Origin: Torreya grandis
Lineage: Eukaryota > Streptophyta > Pinopsida > Cupressales > Taxaceae
DNA: 64,000 nt
Direction of reading: 5' to 3'
Assembly: GCA_037957365.1 (NCBI GenBank)
Contig: JARHVA010001737.1
Span: 1,257,001 to 1,321,000 of the forward strand
Of the stretch, positions 49,950-61,579 are shown piece by piece. The notes below the pieces were generated by a model. It saw nothing but the letters and a program-made list of their open reading frames with translations, was not told where the DNA came from and searched no databases. Positions within the stretch are counted from its first letter, which is position 1, and every line of letters starts with the position of its first letter. Both the position numbers and the translations under genes were made by a program.

Positions 49950-50540
49950 TCATGCACAATGTCAAAACATATAAAAATAAATTGATCAGATGGGCCATAC
50001 ATTTCATTATTAGAAATGGCTTTATATATAAAATGGATAATGTTGTTGTGTTGTGTAGAATAGCCCTAAATACCATGATACCACAATTTATAGAAGAAAC
50101 ACAACATGGAATTATAAGAGGACACTTTATAGAAAAATAAACTATAAGGAAGATATTACATAGTACCCTATGGCGGCCTACCTTATTATTGGATACACAC
50201 ATAGTCACAAAGCACTATGACATTTGTTAAAGAATAGGAAATCCAAATCATAGGGATGAAATTCCTTTGAATTTGATGTTATTAGTGCAATATTTTGAGC
50301 AGTGGGAAATTGACTTTATATGACCTATTAATCTTCTAATAAAATGCAATCATGCTACACATATAATTATTATGGAATAATTCACCAATTGGGTATAAGT
50401 TGTTGCGACACCAATCTATAGAATGAGTCCCAACCAAGTTTTTGTATAAGAACATCATTATCAGATTAGATGTCTAGTGAAATTGGTCAATGATACAAGA
50501 ACACACTTTCTAAATAGTACTATTAAGAACCTAATAGAAT
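49950..50540 (+). pseudogene. Element F integrase, truncated by an insertion
   Basis: The frame runs LIRWAIHFIIRNGFIYKMD, then the zinc-finger region (EETQHGIIRGHF and KHYDICQRIG), WEIDFI with the first Asp and VNDTRTHFLNSTIKNLIE with the second. The coding match stops at about 50540, before the catalytic Glu motif, where the LTR-like inverted repeat begins. The 3' part of F is not recovered in the window. The minus-strand ORF over 49882-50208 is a shadow. Confidence 0.7.
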
Positions 50541-51050
50541 AATGTGTGTTTTGGTATGTGCCAACGTTCTAGGCTCATCTTGTGACTCACCTTTCTTGAA
50601 AGGATATTTTAGGGGAATCTCCCTAAGGTTTATATTTACATGGTCTAGGTGAACTAATATTAACTCAATGGCTCATTATGACCATTCCATTTAAGGGGCC
50701 TTTGCTGGTTTGAATCCTTAAAATGTGCATTTTAGTAGGTTTTGGGTACTTGACCAATGTAAAATAAGAATGTTAATTTGTTTTTTTGTTTGATTAATTT
50801 TAGTGTGGGTTTTTAAATGGGTAGACAAACATTCATTCAGGTGTTTCCCAGTTATAAATCAACAAACATGGGGTTTTATTAAGTGGTCTGTAGCTAATTT
50901 TTATTATTTGTTCATTATTTCCATTTGTTTAACATTCAACAATGCAATATGAGAATGAAAATTTTATTAAAGTAATCAAGATAGACATTCATTTAGATTA
51001 CATTCAAGCCTTATATAAACAACTAATTAAAAAAATTATAAAAGATAATG
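50541..51050 (+). repeat. LTR-like inverted repeat, left copy
   Basis: Starting tgtgttttgg, it matches the reverse complement of 54300-54760 over several hundred bases. Shared blocks include gaccattccatt, aaggggcctt, gggttttgggtact and caatgtaaaa. It interrupts the F integrase, so it begins a younger insertion. Its orientation fits the 5' LTR of a plus-strand element carrying the gag block that follows. Confidence 0.65.
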
Positions 51051-52105
51051 GAGAGGAAAAGAGATAAAAATCTATAATAATATTGACAAATTCAAGATAA
51101 TGATCATAATAACTCCATAAACTAGTCTCTCTTCCAATCAATTTTTGAAAAATTTAATGTATATCCAATGCAAGCTTCTAGGAAGATCAAACAAATGAAA
51201 AGATATCCAAAATCACCATTTACATGCACAAAATGTAGAAAATAATCCCAAGTCTTTATATTAATTAGTAATCCATAATTTTGACAATCACATTGGAGTT
51301 TATTACAATGATTTTCTCAAAAAATCACCACCATATTAGTAGGAGAGGAGTTGAGGGAGATATTACACTACCAAAAGCATGAAAATTTGTAGAAAATAAA
51401 AGTGTGATTGGTCAAATCTCATGCAAGAGGGGAAAAATCCAACCCTTTGATAATAAAATCCAATAAATATATAGCCAATGGCCATCCAAGGGGAGGAATT
51501 TTCCCTTTAAAACTCCCAATAACTTCCATGAATGCTCTCAACTACATCCTCCTTCCAATTCCCATCATTTTCATTATTCACTTGATAAAAGAGGCCAAAA
51601 GCAAGTCAAAAAGGTTAATTAACTAGAATGATCATTGTATAGTCATATAAAAACATGAGTAGTTTTAAATTAGGTATAGCGAGTCAAAACTAAGAACACC
51701 ATTGTATCCAAGTTAGAACTAAATTCTCAAAGATGTAAATGGTTTCAATTTTTGACACGCAAGTGAGAATTTATGCTAAAAAAACTAATAATTGGTCAAA
51801 AAAGGCCCTTCCTAGACCTATTCAAGATTCTAAGGGGCATCTAATTTATTTGAGCATTATTATTCATTTTTAAATTCTCTAATTCTAATCAAACTTTACA
51901 AGCCTGAATATAACTATCATGTGCCTTCCTAACCTAATAATAGGTTTTAAAACTATTTCACATAAAGTTTTTTAGGGAAATTTAGATTTGGAGACCCCAA
52001 GACCTAATCATGCTTGGGACCCCCGAGTTAGTATATGGGTTTTTCACTTGGCATTACCACATTCTAATTGGATAGTTGGAGGTCTAAAATCCTAATCATA
52101 TGCAT
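51051..52105. other. Probable remainder of LTR and leader before gag G1
   Basis: AT-rich, no coding motif. The LTR end and primer site could not be placed with confidence. Confidence 0.35.
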
Positions 52106-54060
52106 GTCATTTGTTCCCTTGCTCTCTAGATATGAAATCATATAGCTGGTATCTTAGCTTAATGGATGGATGTATCACCTCGTGGGAAATCTTCAAAATT
52201 TTATTTATCAACCATTTTAGTGTGCCTATAGACCCTAATTCCCTATAATACAGTTTGATATATCCCATAGGTATCCCAATGAATCCATTAACACATTCAA
52301 CATTCACTTTATTGAGTTATACAAAAGGTTTAAAGACCCATTCCTATAAATTGAAGTAGTATACGAAAGTGGTGTCTATTGAAGTTTATCTCAAAATTTT
52401 GGATCCCATAATTGTTATGTTCATTTGGGGGACTCCATTTATTCTCACATTTTTGGCATTAACTTACCAAGAGGCTTTCACAATTGAACAACAATAAATA
52501 TTTCAAAGCTATTATGTAGACCCATTTTATTTACTAGGATAATCGGGTGTTTACACCCAAATTCCTTCAATTTACTTCACTATAAGTTAGTCCATTGGCC
52601 AATTTACACCTTATAAATAATAATTGCATCAATTATATGACCAATCAATCCTCCCCATGAAAAATTGAAACCATGTTGTTGATTTTAATACATGCATTTG
52701 TGGTAATTCTTCATGTGGATAGTAGGCTATTTTTCCTTGCTTTAGTGATCAAGCATCTTTCAGTGCTTTTGCTAATCCAATTCCATTGGTTGTAGGAGAT
52801 CTTCAACAATAAATGTATACAATGTCCTTTGAGACTATAGCACAAATTTCACAATTTAGAATTTATGGATATGGAAATAAAATCAATGTTTAAATGGTCC
52901 TATTGACTGATAATGTTCCATTTCATAAGCATGAACTAGTCTTTAAGAGTAGTGATGAGGATGAGTTTGATGATGAAGAAGCAATAGTTATTTCAATTGA
53001 CCTACTGGATAAAAATTATAATAACTATGAGCTACCTACACAAGAAAAATAATTAGACATCTCTTGTAATCAACCATAAGAAAAATTAGAAGAGTTGGAA
53101 TGGTTGGATAAAGAGGATGCACGCTATGCATCTAAGACATTATTTTCATACACCATTGTCCTTACACTTCAAAAATTGATTCAAGATGATAAACAACTCA
53201 TTTTTATAAGTTTTACACCCATCCCATCATTGGAAATAAATGAAATAGGTGAAAATAATGGTGAAATTGATTATCCATTTGAAGAAGGTGAATTGAATGA
53301 GTTTAAAATCGCAGATTTCTCACCTTTGTATACCTTAGAATTTGCTCTAATTGGTCTAAACTTGAAGGTTTAAGTCATGATAATCCTTTCCAATGAATAG
53401 AATCACCTATACATTACCAATAATAGGTGGAAATAAAAATAAAAATAGGTTTTTATCCATATAATTAAAGATTTAGACCACTTGGAATAGCCTAGGGAAG
53501 ATGATTGCAACACTCATGTACTCCTCATAGTAGTGTAGGCATCCAAGACAAAAATGCATGATTATGAGCATGGATACCCTAGAAATGAAGATATGAGACC
53601 GATGGAAGTTAGAGCTGAGTATACCTTAATCTGATTCAACTCCCCACATACTTATATCATAGATGATAAGGCCAAAAGATCCTTGACTTGAGAAGAACCA
53701 CTTCTAATCCTTTTGGATGACAAAGAGGATGTTGTTATATCTTTCATCTTAGTTAAGGAGTATATAATAATATATTCACCGATGGGATGCCACAAAGAAC
53801 ATGTCTCTATTACATTGGGTGAATAGTGAAAGTGATGTATTTGGAAGAAGAGGAGGAAAACTAGGCACATTAATGGTGGTAGTTGGGCATTTTGGAAAGA
53901 AAGATCCCTCCCGTAGAAGCTGCAAAAAATATTTATTGGATGCATTTCATTGCAAAAGGGTTGGCTCATTTTTGATTTGGAAAGAAATTTTGGATCAGTC
54001 CTTTTATAGAAACTTTTTGCTTTTATTTTATCTCTCCCTCTTATTTCCCTAGGGAGATGC
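52106..54060 (+). pseudogene. Element G gag, copy 1
   Basis: The Gag core is readable across frameshifts: ITSWEIFKILFINHFSVPID, then YPNESINTFNIHFIELYKRF with DPF, and LTYQEAFTIEQQ. The downstream part is acidic (KSSDEDEFDDEEA; EWLDKEDARYASKTLFSYTI in an open 92-codon stretch at 53095-53373). 53640-54060 continues with ILLDDKEDVVISFILVKEYI and HINGGSWAFWKE. It matches 55127-56669 from 52106 to about 53585. No knuckle was found. Confidence 0.6.
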
Positions 54061-54299
54061 TACACAATTTTATATTAAAACAATTGATTTTAAAAATCTA
54101 TTCATGTTATCAAGCAATATTTTTATTCAATACAAACTATGGAAGATTTTATTTACATCTACTTATGCATCCAATATAATGGTGGTAGCCAAATGAGAAT
54201 CAGTTCATGGGTTACATTTGATTGAATGATTCCATATGGCTTCATTTTCCTCTAGGTTTTTTTCCTCTTTTCCCTTTTCACTATTTCATTTTATTTATC
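54061..54299. other. Junction region, no gene
   Basis: AT-rich sequence between copy 1 and the minus-strand LTR-like repeat. It may be the 3' part of that LTR. Confidence 0.35.
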
Positions 54300-54806
54300 A
54301 ATTGTTAATCTAGGGTTTGAATGTATGCAATCTATTTTTCATGTACATATTGATTAATTAGAGGTATTTTCCATTACCTCTTATTTCTTTGTTAAATCTT
54401 AATCTGATGGAATGAATGAGTAAATAAATCAGCTACACAAACATCAAACAAAACCCTAAAATATTGATTTGAAATTGGGAAAATCCCATTGAATGCATGT
54501 TTATCTATTTTAAAAACCTACATTAAACTTAGTCAGACAAAATAATAAACCAATGTTATTTTTTTACATTGTTTAAGTACCCAAAACCCATTGAAATGAA
54601 TTTTGAAGTATGGTAGATTTGAACTAGTAAAGGCCCCTTGAATGGAATGGTCACAATGAACCATTGAGTGAAGTTCAGTGTACATAGACTAGGTCAATAT
54701 AAACCTTGTATAAATTTCTCAGAGTCTCCTTTCAAGAGTGGTTTTGGTGTGTGTCAAAACCACCAAGACCCAGTTGTTGTTTGTTGTGTCAGAATGACCA
54801 TCAACA
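54300..54806 (-). repeat. LTR-like inverted repeat, right copy
   Basis: The minus strand begins TGTTGATGGTCATTC at 54806 and then matches 50541-51050. It extends about 45 bp further outward than the left copy, so the left copy may be truncated at its start. Its orientation is opposite to the gag blocks on both sides, so it is probably a separate insertion or the product of rearrangement. Confidence 0.65.
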
Positions 54807-55126
54807 TTTTTTGTGATAGGAGGGCCTAAGAATTTTTTAGACTTACCATTGATTTTAACTTATTCACTTTAGAGATTTTCCCAATTAGGTTTCTAGGATC
54901 TAAGATTATAAAATTGAATTTTAGATCCACCTATGGATTTTTTATAGCTAGGTGGAGGTAACTTCCCTACAAACATTCTAGGGCCTACTCATGGTTTGCC
55001 CAAGGATATAAATGAATTCTATTGAAAATACACACATGGTGCGATTTGGATGATATAATAACACAATTAGGCATTCAAAGATGTCATAATCAAGACTCAA
55101 ATCAAACACAAATATGTTGTCTATCA
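54807..55126. other. Spacer with no recognisable gene
   Basis: Not homologous to the sequence preceding gag copy 1. No ORF or repeat was supported. Confidence 0.35.
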
Positions 55127-56669
55127 TTTATTCCCATTATCTCTAGATACATAATCATATAGTTGGTATCTCGGCTTACCATATGGGTGTATCACCTCAT
55201 GGGAAATCTTTAAAAAATTATTTATCAACCACTTTAGTGTGCTCATTGACCATGTTTCCCTATACTAATAAATTTATACAATCCATAGGGATCCTAATGA
55301 ATCCATTATCACATTCAACATTCACTTTTATGAGTTATATAGGAGGTTAAAAGACCCATGCTTTCAAAAATAAGTGATGGTTACTGAATTTATCTCAAAA
55401 CATTAGATCCTCTAACTGGTATGTTCATTCATAGCACCATCCACTTTCACATCTTTGGTATTTACTTACCAAGAGGCTTTCACAATTGAACAATGATACC
55501 CTAACTACTATGTTCATTCAAAGGACTCCATCCACTTTCACATCTTTGACATTGACTTACCAAGAGGTTTTCACAACTAAATAATAATCAATATCACATG
55601 GCTATTATTTAGACATGTGTTATTTTCTAAGACATTTAGGTGTTTACACCCTAAATCCTTTGATTTAATTACCTATAAGTTAACCCATTGACCAATTTGT
55701 ACCTCATAATGAAGCATTGCCTCAAGTATATGACCAATCAATCCTCCCCAAACAAATTAAAACCCTGTTATTAATTTTGATACATGCATTTATGATAATT
55801 ATTCATGTGGACATCAATAAATTTCTCCTTTATTTACTGATCAAGAATATTTTAGTTATTTTACTAATTTAGTGCAATTGGTTATAGGATATCCTCAACA
55901 AATAATACATAAAATAGCCTCTGAAACCATAGCCAAAAGTTCACACTTTGAAATATATGGATATGGAAATGAGATGAATGTTTAAATGGTCTTATTGATG
56001 GATAATATACCATTCCATAACCTTGAACTAGTCTTTGAGAGTAGTTATGAAGATGAGTCTAATGATGAAGAATCAATGGTTGTTTTAGGTGACCTATTAG
56101 TTGAAAATTAGAATAATTATGAGTTGCCCACACAAGAAGAAGAGTTAGACATATCTTTTAATCAACCACAAGAATAATTATAAGAGTTGGAATAGTTGGA
56201 TGAGGAGGATGCATGTTATGCATCTAAGACATTCTTGTCATACACCATTATCATTATACTTTTAAAGCTGATTCAAGATGATAAACAACTCATTTGTAGT
56301 AGTTTGACACCCATATCATATTGGAGATGAATGAAATAAGTGAAAACAATAATGAAATTAGTTATCTATTTGAAGAAGGTAAATTGAATGAGTTCAAAAT
56401 GGTAGATATCTCACCTCTAAATAACTTAGAATTTGATTTCATTGGCTTGAACGTGAAGGGTGAAGTCATGATAATCCATTCCAATCAAGATTAGCACCTG
56501 TACATTACCAATGATAGGTGGAAAGAAGAATAAAATCAGGTTTTTATCCATACAATTGAAGATTTAGACCACTTGGAATAGCCTAGGGAAGATGATTACA
56601 ACACTCTTATCCTGCGCATAGCAGTGCAAGTATCCAAGATATAAATGCAAGATTATGAGCATGGCTACT
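55127..56669 (+). pseudogene. Element G gag, copy 2
   Basis: A direct copy of 52106-53585 with substitutions and small indels, including ggtatctcggctta, aatgaatccattatcacattc and gatgaggaggatgcatg blocks. It is more decayed than copy 1 (several extra stops). Homology ends within attatgagcatggctac at 56668, where the element I LTR candidate starts, so element I inserted at this point. Confidence 0.6.
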
Positions 56670-57383
56670 AATGAGTCCAAAATATGGCTCATTATTTATA
56701 TTAGTTATCCTTATTTTTATACCATTACCTCTCCTCTATACTGAACAATGCAAGGATCTTAGGATTGTATTTAATCCTAGTGTAGTAAATAGGATACTTT
56801 ATCTTATTTAATGTAACTATATCCTAAATGAATAAATCTAATATTTAATTCTAACCCTTTGTATGTTTAGTCTCTCCATTTTATGTATATATAGAGGTAT
56901 AATTGTCTATAAGGAATAAATACCTTTTTTATCTTCCAAGGAAACCTATAGAAAGATTTTGATGTTTTGGTAACTTATAGTCTTCTCCGAACCAAGCTTA
57001 AATTTTTTTTAAAGCTATAGACATTCATAGTTCACTACTTTAGACTCATCTAATAACTTTGGACTCACCCAATCCATATTTATGAACTCATTCAAAGATT
57101 CAATTTAATTCATCAAAGCATTCCACCCAACTTAGCATCTTCATTATGGGCTTCTTCAAACATTTAGGTTTCTTTAAATAAGTTGATACTAAGTTGCTTT
57201 GAACTACATAAAAATTTACTATGGAATAGCTTTGAACTCCATGATGTTGCTTCAAACTTTGTCAGAATCACTCTAGACTCTTCTAGTCTAGCTTTTGAGC
57301 ATGCAAAACTAAAGATCTATATTTGGAGATTGTTTAGGTCACTTACTATTTATAAAACTATTATAAATAGTAATACTATAAAT

Positions 57384-57388
<5 letters not shown>

Positions 57389-57456
<68 letters not shown>
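57389..57456. repeat. (TA)n microsatellite
   Basis: About 34 uninterrupted TA units. Confidence 0.98.
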
Positions 57457-57459
<3 letters not shown>

Positions 57460-58015
57460 TTTATGTAAATATGTTCATAGTCTTGAAAAATCAATTCGAT
57501 CTAATAGATTTAAGTAACCATTCTTAGTAGATATGTAGTGGATTTTGTAAATAGATGATCTTCCTATTTTAAATCATCAAATGTCTATTCTAAAAACCCA
57601 CTAAAATTAGGAGATTTATCTTGCTAAGAGAAGATTGACTCCTAAAATCTAAGGATCTTATGTTACAACATTATATAAGTAGATCTTCATGTATTGAGTC
57701 ATAGAGAGAGAGATTTTGAGAAATGGATAATATATTTATTCAGTTAATATTTCATCATAGTTATTATTGCATTTATGTAATCTATTTTTATTAATGAAAA
57801 AAGCTCTAATTTCTAAGTATTGAGTTTTCTTTCATTATTGTTTCTAAAATGAGAAAGGTCCCACTCTCCTCAGGAATTATGAAATACTTTATACAATATT
57901 TTATGTATTTACAATTTTTAGTAGTTATAAATTCATTTCATGTTTACAAAAATGATTATAAATAGACTTTAAACCTACAGGAGGTTATTTTCTACAAGTT
58001 AATTCAATATTTTAG

Positions 58016-58138
58016 CAAGTGTGTTTATTTCCATCAAGTGTGTTTATTTCCATCAAGTGTATTTATTTCTAGTAAGTGTGTTTAATTCTAGCAAGTGTGT
58101 TTATTTCTAGCAAGTATGTTTATTCGATTCAATGTGTT
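58016..58138. repeat. 19-bp minisatellite, ~6.5 copies
   Basis: Units are caagtgtgtttatttccat with variants ending ctag. The last units are more diverged. Confidence 0.9.
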
Positions 58139-58378
58139 TCTTTTAGCATATTAGATTATAGTGTTTTAATTCTACAAGTGATTTTCTTTACTACAAAAGT
58201 AAACACTTTCATGGATAGATTAGATTAAACATTTAGAAAGACAAAAAAAATGCAATCATATTTGTAAGACCTATAACAATAATCCTTGATGTAAATAGCT
58301 TTGGATGTCAACCCTGGTTTGAATGATATCAATAAATCAAGTTGATTAAATGAAGGGATTAACAACACCCATCATTTT

Positions 58379-58396
58379 TGGCACCATTACCATGGA
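58379..58396 (+). promoter_or_regulatory. Element I primer-binding site
   Basis: TGGCACCATTACCATGGA follows the LTR by four bases. It matches the common plant Gypsy (tRNA-Asp-type) primer site TGGCGCCGTTGCCGGGGA with G-to-A changes at four positions and one G-to-T, as expected from decay at CpG and CHG sites. Confidence 0.65.
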
Positions 58397-58922
58397 TTGT
58401 AGGTGTTATTAAGGTAATCCTTATTGGTTTATATTAAAAATCCCAAAACATTAAAAAACTAATAAAAAATCACAAAAACAATTTATGAACTGACCTAGAG
58501 ATGTTAAAGGAAGGTTCATCTCCAAATATCCTAAATTAGGACCAAAGGAGGAAAGAATAAAATTTTTGACTGAGAGATCTGAAAGTATAAGAAAAACACT
58601 TGAATCATGCTTAGATTCATCTCTATAATTAGGATCATCCTAACAAAAAAATCCTATAAGAAGGCTCACATTTGGGATATCTTCTCCTATAGGAAGAATT
58701 AACCCTAAGGATCATTTCTATGGAATAGTAGGTCCTAGACCTCAATCTTTGAAAGACCAAGAAGAAATAATGAATTGGATCGCTAATACTGGTTAGGAAG
58801 AAATAGAAACCATGGATAATAACCAAGTAAATATAGAAAACCTTGAATAAAATAGAATGTAATTACAACAAGACATAACCTTTTCTTTTACTATAGTCAT
58901 AGATCCAATAGATCAAACCCCA
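58397..58922 (+). other. Element I leader
   Basis: Untranslated, AT-rich. A minus-strand ORF at 58635-58826 has no motif. Confidence 0.45.
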
Positions 58923-59655
58923 ATGAAAAACATTTCACCATAAATTCTACCAACTTTTATGGGTAAATATTCAAAATATCTAGATAAATTCTTGTTTGAA
59001 TTCAAAGTGCTTTGCCAAACCTATGATTACATAATTGATAGTCAAAAACTCAAATTATTCCCTTCTACACTTAAGAAGGTAGCCATGAGATGGTTCATGG
59101 GACTTCTAGGTAACTCTATCAATACATGAAGAGACATGGAAACAACATTTCTTAATAAATATTAATATTATTAAAGGTAAGATAGAAAATAATATTTCAT
59201 TGAGATCAAAAAAAAAGTTTGGAAGATATCTGGATAGATTCACATTTGCCCACAAATGTAGTGGTTATCCACTAATAGAAGAGGTAGTAAAAATTAATTT
59301 TATTAAGGGATTAGATGATGAATCAAGGATGATTTTAGATCTATGTATTAATTATTCTAGAATAAAACCAAGCATTAGGAAAGGAAAATTAGGCAAATCC
59401 AATGAAGTAAGTCAATTGATAAAAAAAATTATCAATTTAAAAACTAACATTTTGGTCCACTTAAATACTACATTATATGGCCTTCAATTAAAATATAACT
59501 CCACCATAGAACATTTATCCATCTATTATCCAAAATTTAAATTGAAACATGCTCTCAGAGATTTTCCTTTAAATAAAATAGAACTATGTGGGATATGTGA
59601 TAGTAAAGAACATGACACAAATCATTATAGTCATATTTCTATTTTGAAAAATTAA
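58923..59655 (+). pseudogene. Element I gag
   Basis: From ATG 58923 the frame shows the Gag core typical of plant Gypsy elements: LPTFMGKYSKYLDKFLFEFK, YDYIIDSQKLKLFPSTL and RWFMGLLGNSINT. A frameshift in the A-rich stretch near 59165-59210 leads into a 151-codon open frame (59200-59655) that ends with a zinc knuckle, CGICDSKEHDTNHY, whose final Cys is Tyr. The family resembles Athila/Tat-type (non-chromovirus) elements. The order gag, protease, RT, RNase H, integrase follows downstream. Confidence 0.78.
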
Positions 59656-60529
59656 TTAAAAAAATACACAACCCATAAAATCTCTAAATTATGTCTAGAG
59701 ACAAAATCTATTTCCACAAAATCAAACCCAAGTTAGTTCAGTCCTTGAAATCCCATTAATCCATAGATGACACCTTATATTACTCAAACACCTCAACCTA
59801 TGTGGGGATAACCACCATGAGAATGGATTAATCAAGAATGGATGATGTCTCAAAGACCATGGATACCCTAACCATAGTCACAGTAATGGATAAATACACA
59901 GTGGAATGTCAATCCAAAGTCTAACCCCCACTGAAGGTTTCCACTATAGTAAGATTTGGTGGCATCACCTATAGCTCAACCTACAAAATAAATTAATCAA
60001 TCTTAATTACCTACTCAATCGATGGATAACTCCAAGAATAAAACATCAACCCCCATCTATGTAAATGAACAAGAAGAAACCATGAATGTAGGAGTTATTG
60101 AACTTGTAAACATTTAATTGAGATAGAGAAAGACAATTCAAGAACCCCCTACTACTATTTCTAAACTTCCCAATGAAAAGTCAAAAATAGATACACAACA
60201 ATCCATAGTTATAAAAGAGGAACCTAAAAAAGTGTCAAAAAAGATAGAATAACATATTACTACTCCTCCACTTGTTCCATTTCCTAACAGACTAAAGGAA
60301 ATTAAAATAAAAAAAGAATCTGATTTGATTCAAGAATTAAGAAAATTAAGCATTGAAGTACCCTTATTACAAGCCATCATGGATATTCCATAATTAAATA
60401 GATTCATTTAGAGCCTCTGTATCAAGACACATAAAATAAAGAAACAATACCCAAAAACCATACATGTAGATGGTAAACTTGTTGATCTTTTAGCAAGAAA
60501 ATTATTGAACTAAATATATAGACTTAGGT
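59656..60529 (+). other. Element I gag-protease linker
   Basis: Pro/Gln/Lys-rich coding texture with many stops (for example an EEPKKVSKK-like segment). No domain was identified. Confidence 0.45.
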
Positions 60530-60890
60530 AATCCAATCATAGCAATTTTCATAGGAAATAAATGAATGCCCAATGTTTTGGTAGATTTGGGTACAACAAT
60601 CAATGTGATAACAACTAAAACTCTCTATACCTTATCTCTTATAGAAATGCAACCTACCTCCACCATTATTTAAATGGTTGATAAGTCAATTGTTAAACCA
60701 TAAGGTACTATAGAAAATTTGACTATAATTATTGAATCATGGTAATATCCTACAAATTTTATGGTGTTGCAACCTAAAACTAAAAAGTTAGGATATCCCC
60801 TCATTTTGGGAAGACCTTGGTTAGCTATTGTAACAACATTAATTGATTGTATATCAAGAGATATGACTATTTAAAATGGTCTAAAATCAA
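60530..60890 (+). pseudogene. Element I aspartic protease
   Basis: VLVDLGTTINVI at about 60575 is the active-site strand (the DLG type found in Athila-like elements), and YPLILGRPWLAIVTT near 60800 is the C-terminal motif. Two or three stops lie between. Catalytic Asp and Gly are kept. Confidence 0.72.
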
Positions 60891-61067
60891 AATGAATATC
60901 TTTATATCCTCCTAAAAATCCATCATTGGATTACATAGAAACACTTTATGTAGATGAACCCAAACAAAATAAGAATAGTCTTTCATCTCTAGCTATGATA
61001 ACTGTACAAAGACACATGCAAGAATTAACTAATGAGTTAGTACAAGATATGGAAAAGACTACTGACC

Positions 61068-61260
61068 TCATGAGCCTAGATTCAAACTCTATCAGTCAAT
61101 CCACTTTGGAATCTATCAGTTGATTTTCTTTAGACTCCATAAGTTGATTTGCTTCAAACTCTATTAGTCAATTTTCTTTGGACTCTACCTATCAATCTAC
61201 TTCAAACTCTGCCAGTCTTTCTACTTTAGACTCTACCAATTTCTTAGATACAAACTCTAC
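61068..61260 (+). repeat. 24-bp coding tandem repeat (Ser-rich octapeptide)
   Basis: In the pol frame the units read SLDSNSISQS, TLESIS, SLDSIS, ASNSISQF, SLDSTYQS, TSNSASLS and TLDSTNF. That is about seven repeats of 8 codons, two of them carrying a stop at the same position. It lies between protease and RT, an unusual place for such an array. Confidence 0.75.
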
Positions 61261-61579
61261 AAAACTTGTTACTACATACTTAATCTTTGAACATTCAACA
61301 TGTGACCATAAAACATTACAAAAAAGTATTTGGAGTTGAGAAAAAACACACCAATTAATTTTTTAACTACATTTCATTGTCTATTAGCCATAACCATTCC
61401 TCTAAAGTATGGATTTGTAAAAAAAATCACTACATTTCATTTGTTATTACCACATCCATGTCCTCCTAATTATTTGATAAATGAATTTAAACAAGTAGAA
61501 TCTATCCATCCTGACACTAAATAGATTATGGTATTACCAAGAAAAACATTGAACATAAATAGTTGATTAACCCATGATC

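Larger units (their letters stand above)
56672..58374 (+). mobile_element. Element I 5' LTR (candidate, ~1.7 kb)
   Basis: The left edge is where homology between the two G gag copies stops, giving TGAGTCCAAAATATGG. The right edge is the last CA before the primer site (atca at 58371-58374). A TATA-like tatatatagagg lies at 56886-56897. It contains an (AT)n tract and a 19-bp minisatellite. The second LTR is beyond the window, so the ends are inferred. The short distance from start to TATA leaves open that a smaller unrelated LTR lies here. Confidence 0.45.

Noticed and set aside
49882..50208. Minus-strand ORF of 108 codons
   Set aside because: It is antisense to the integrase zinc-finger region of F.
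53652..53969. Minus-strand ORF of 105 codons
   Set aside because: The plus strand carries the gag C-terminal texture (LLDDKEDVVISFILVKEY), so this is a shadow.
58016..58138. CRISPR-like 19-bp repeat
   Set aside because: Units are adjacent without spacers; it is a minisatellite.
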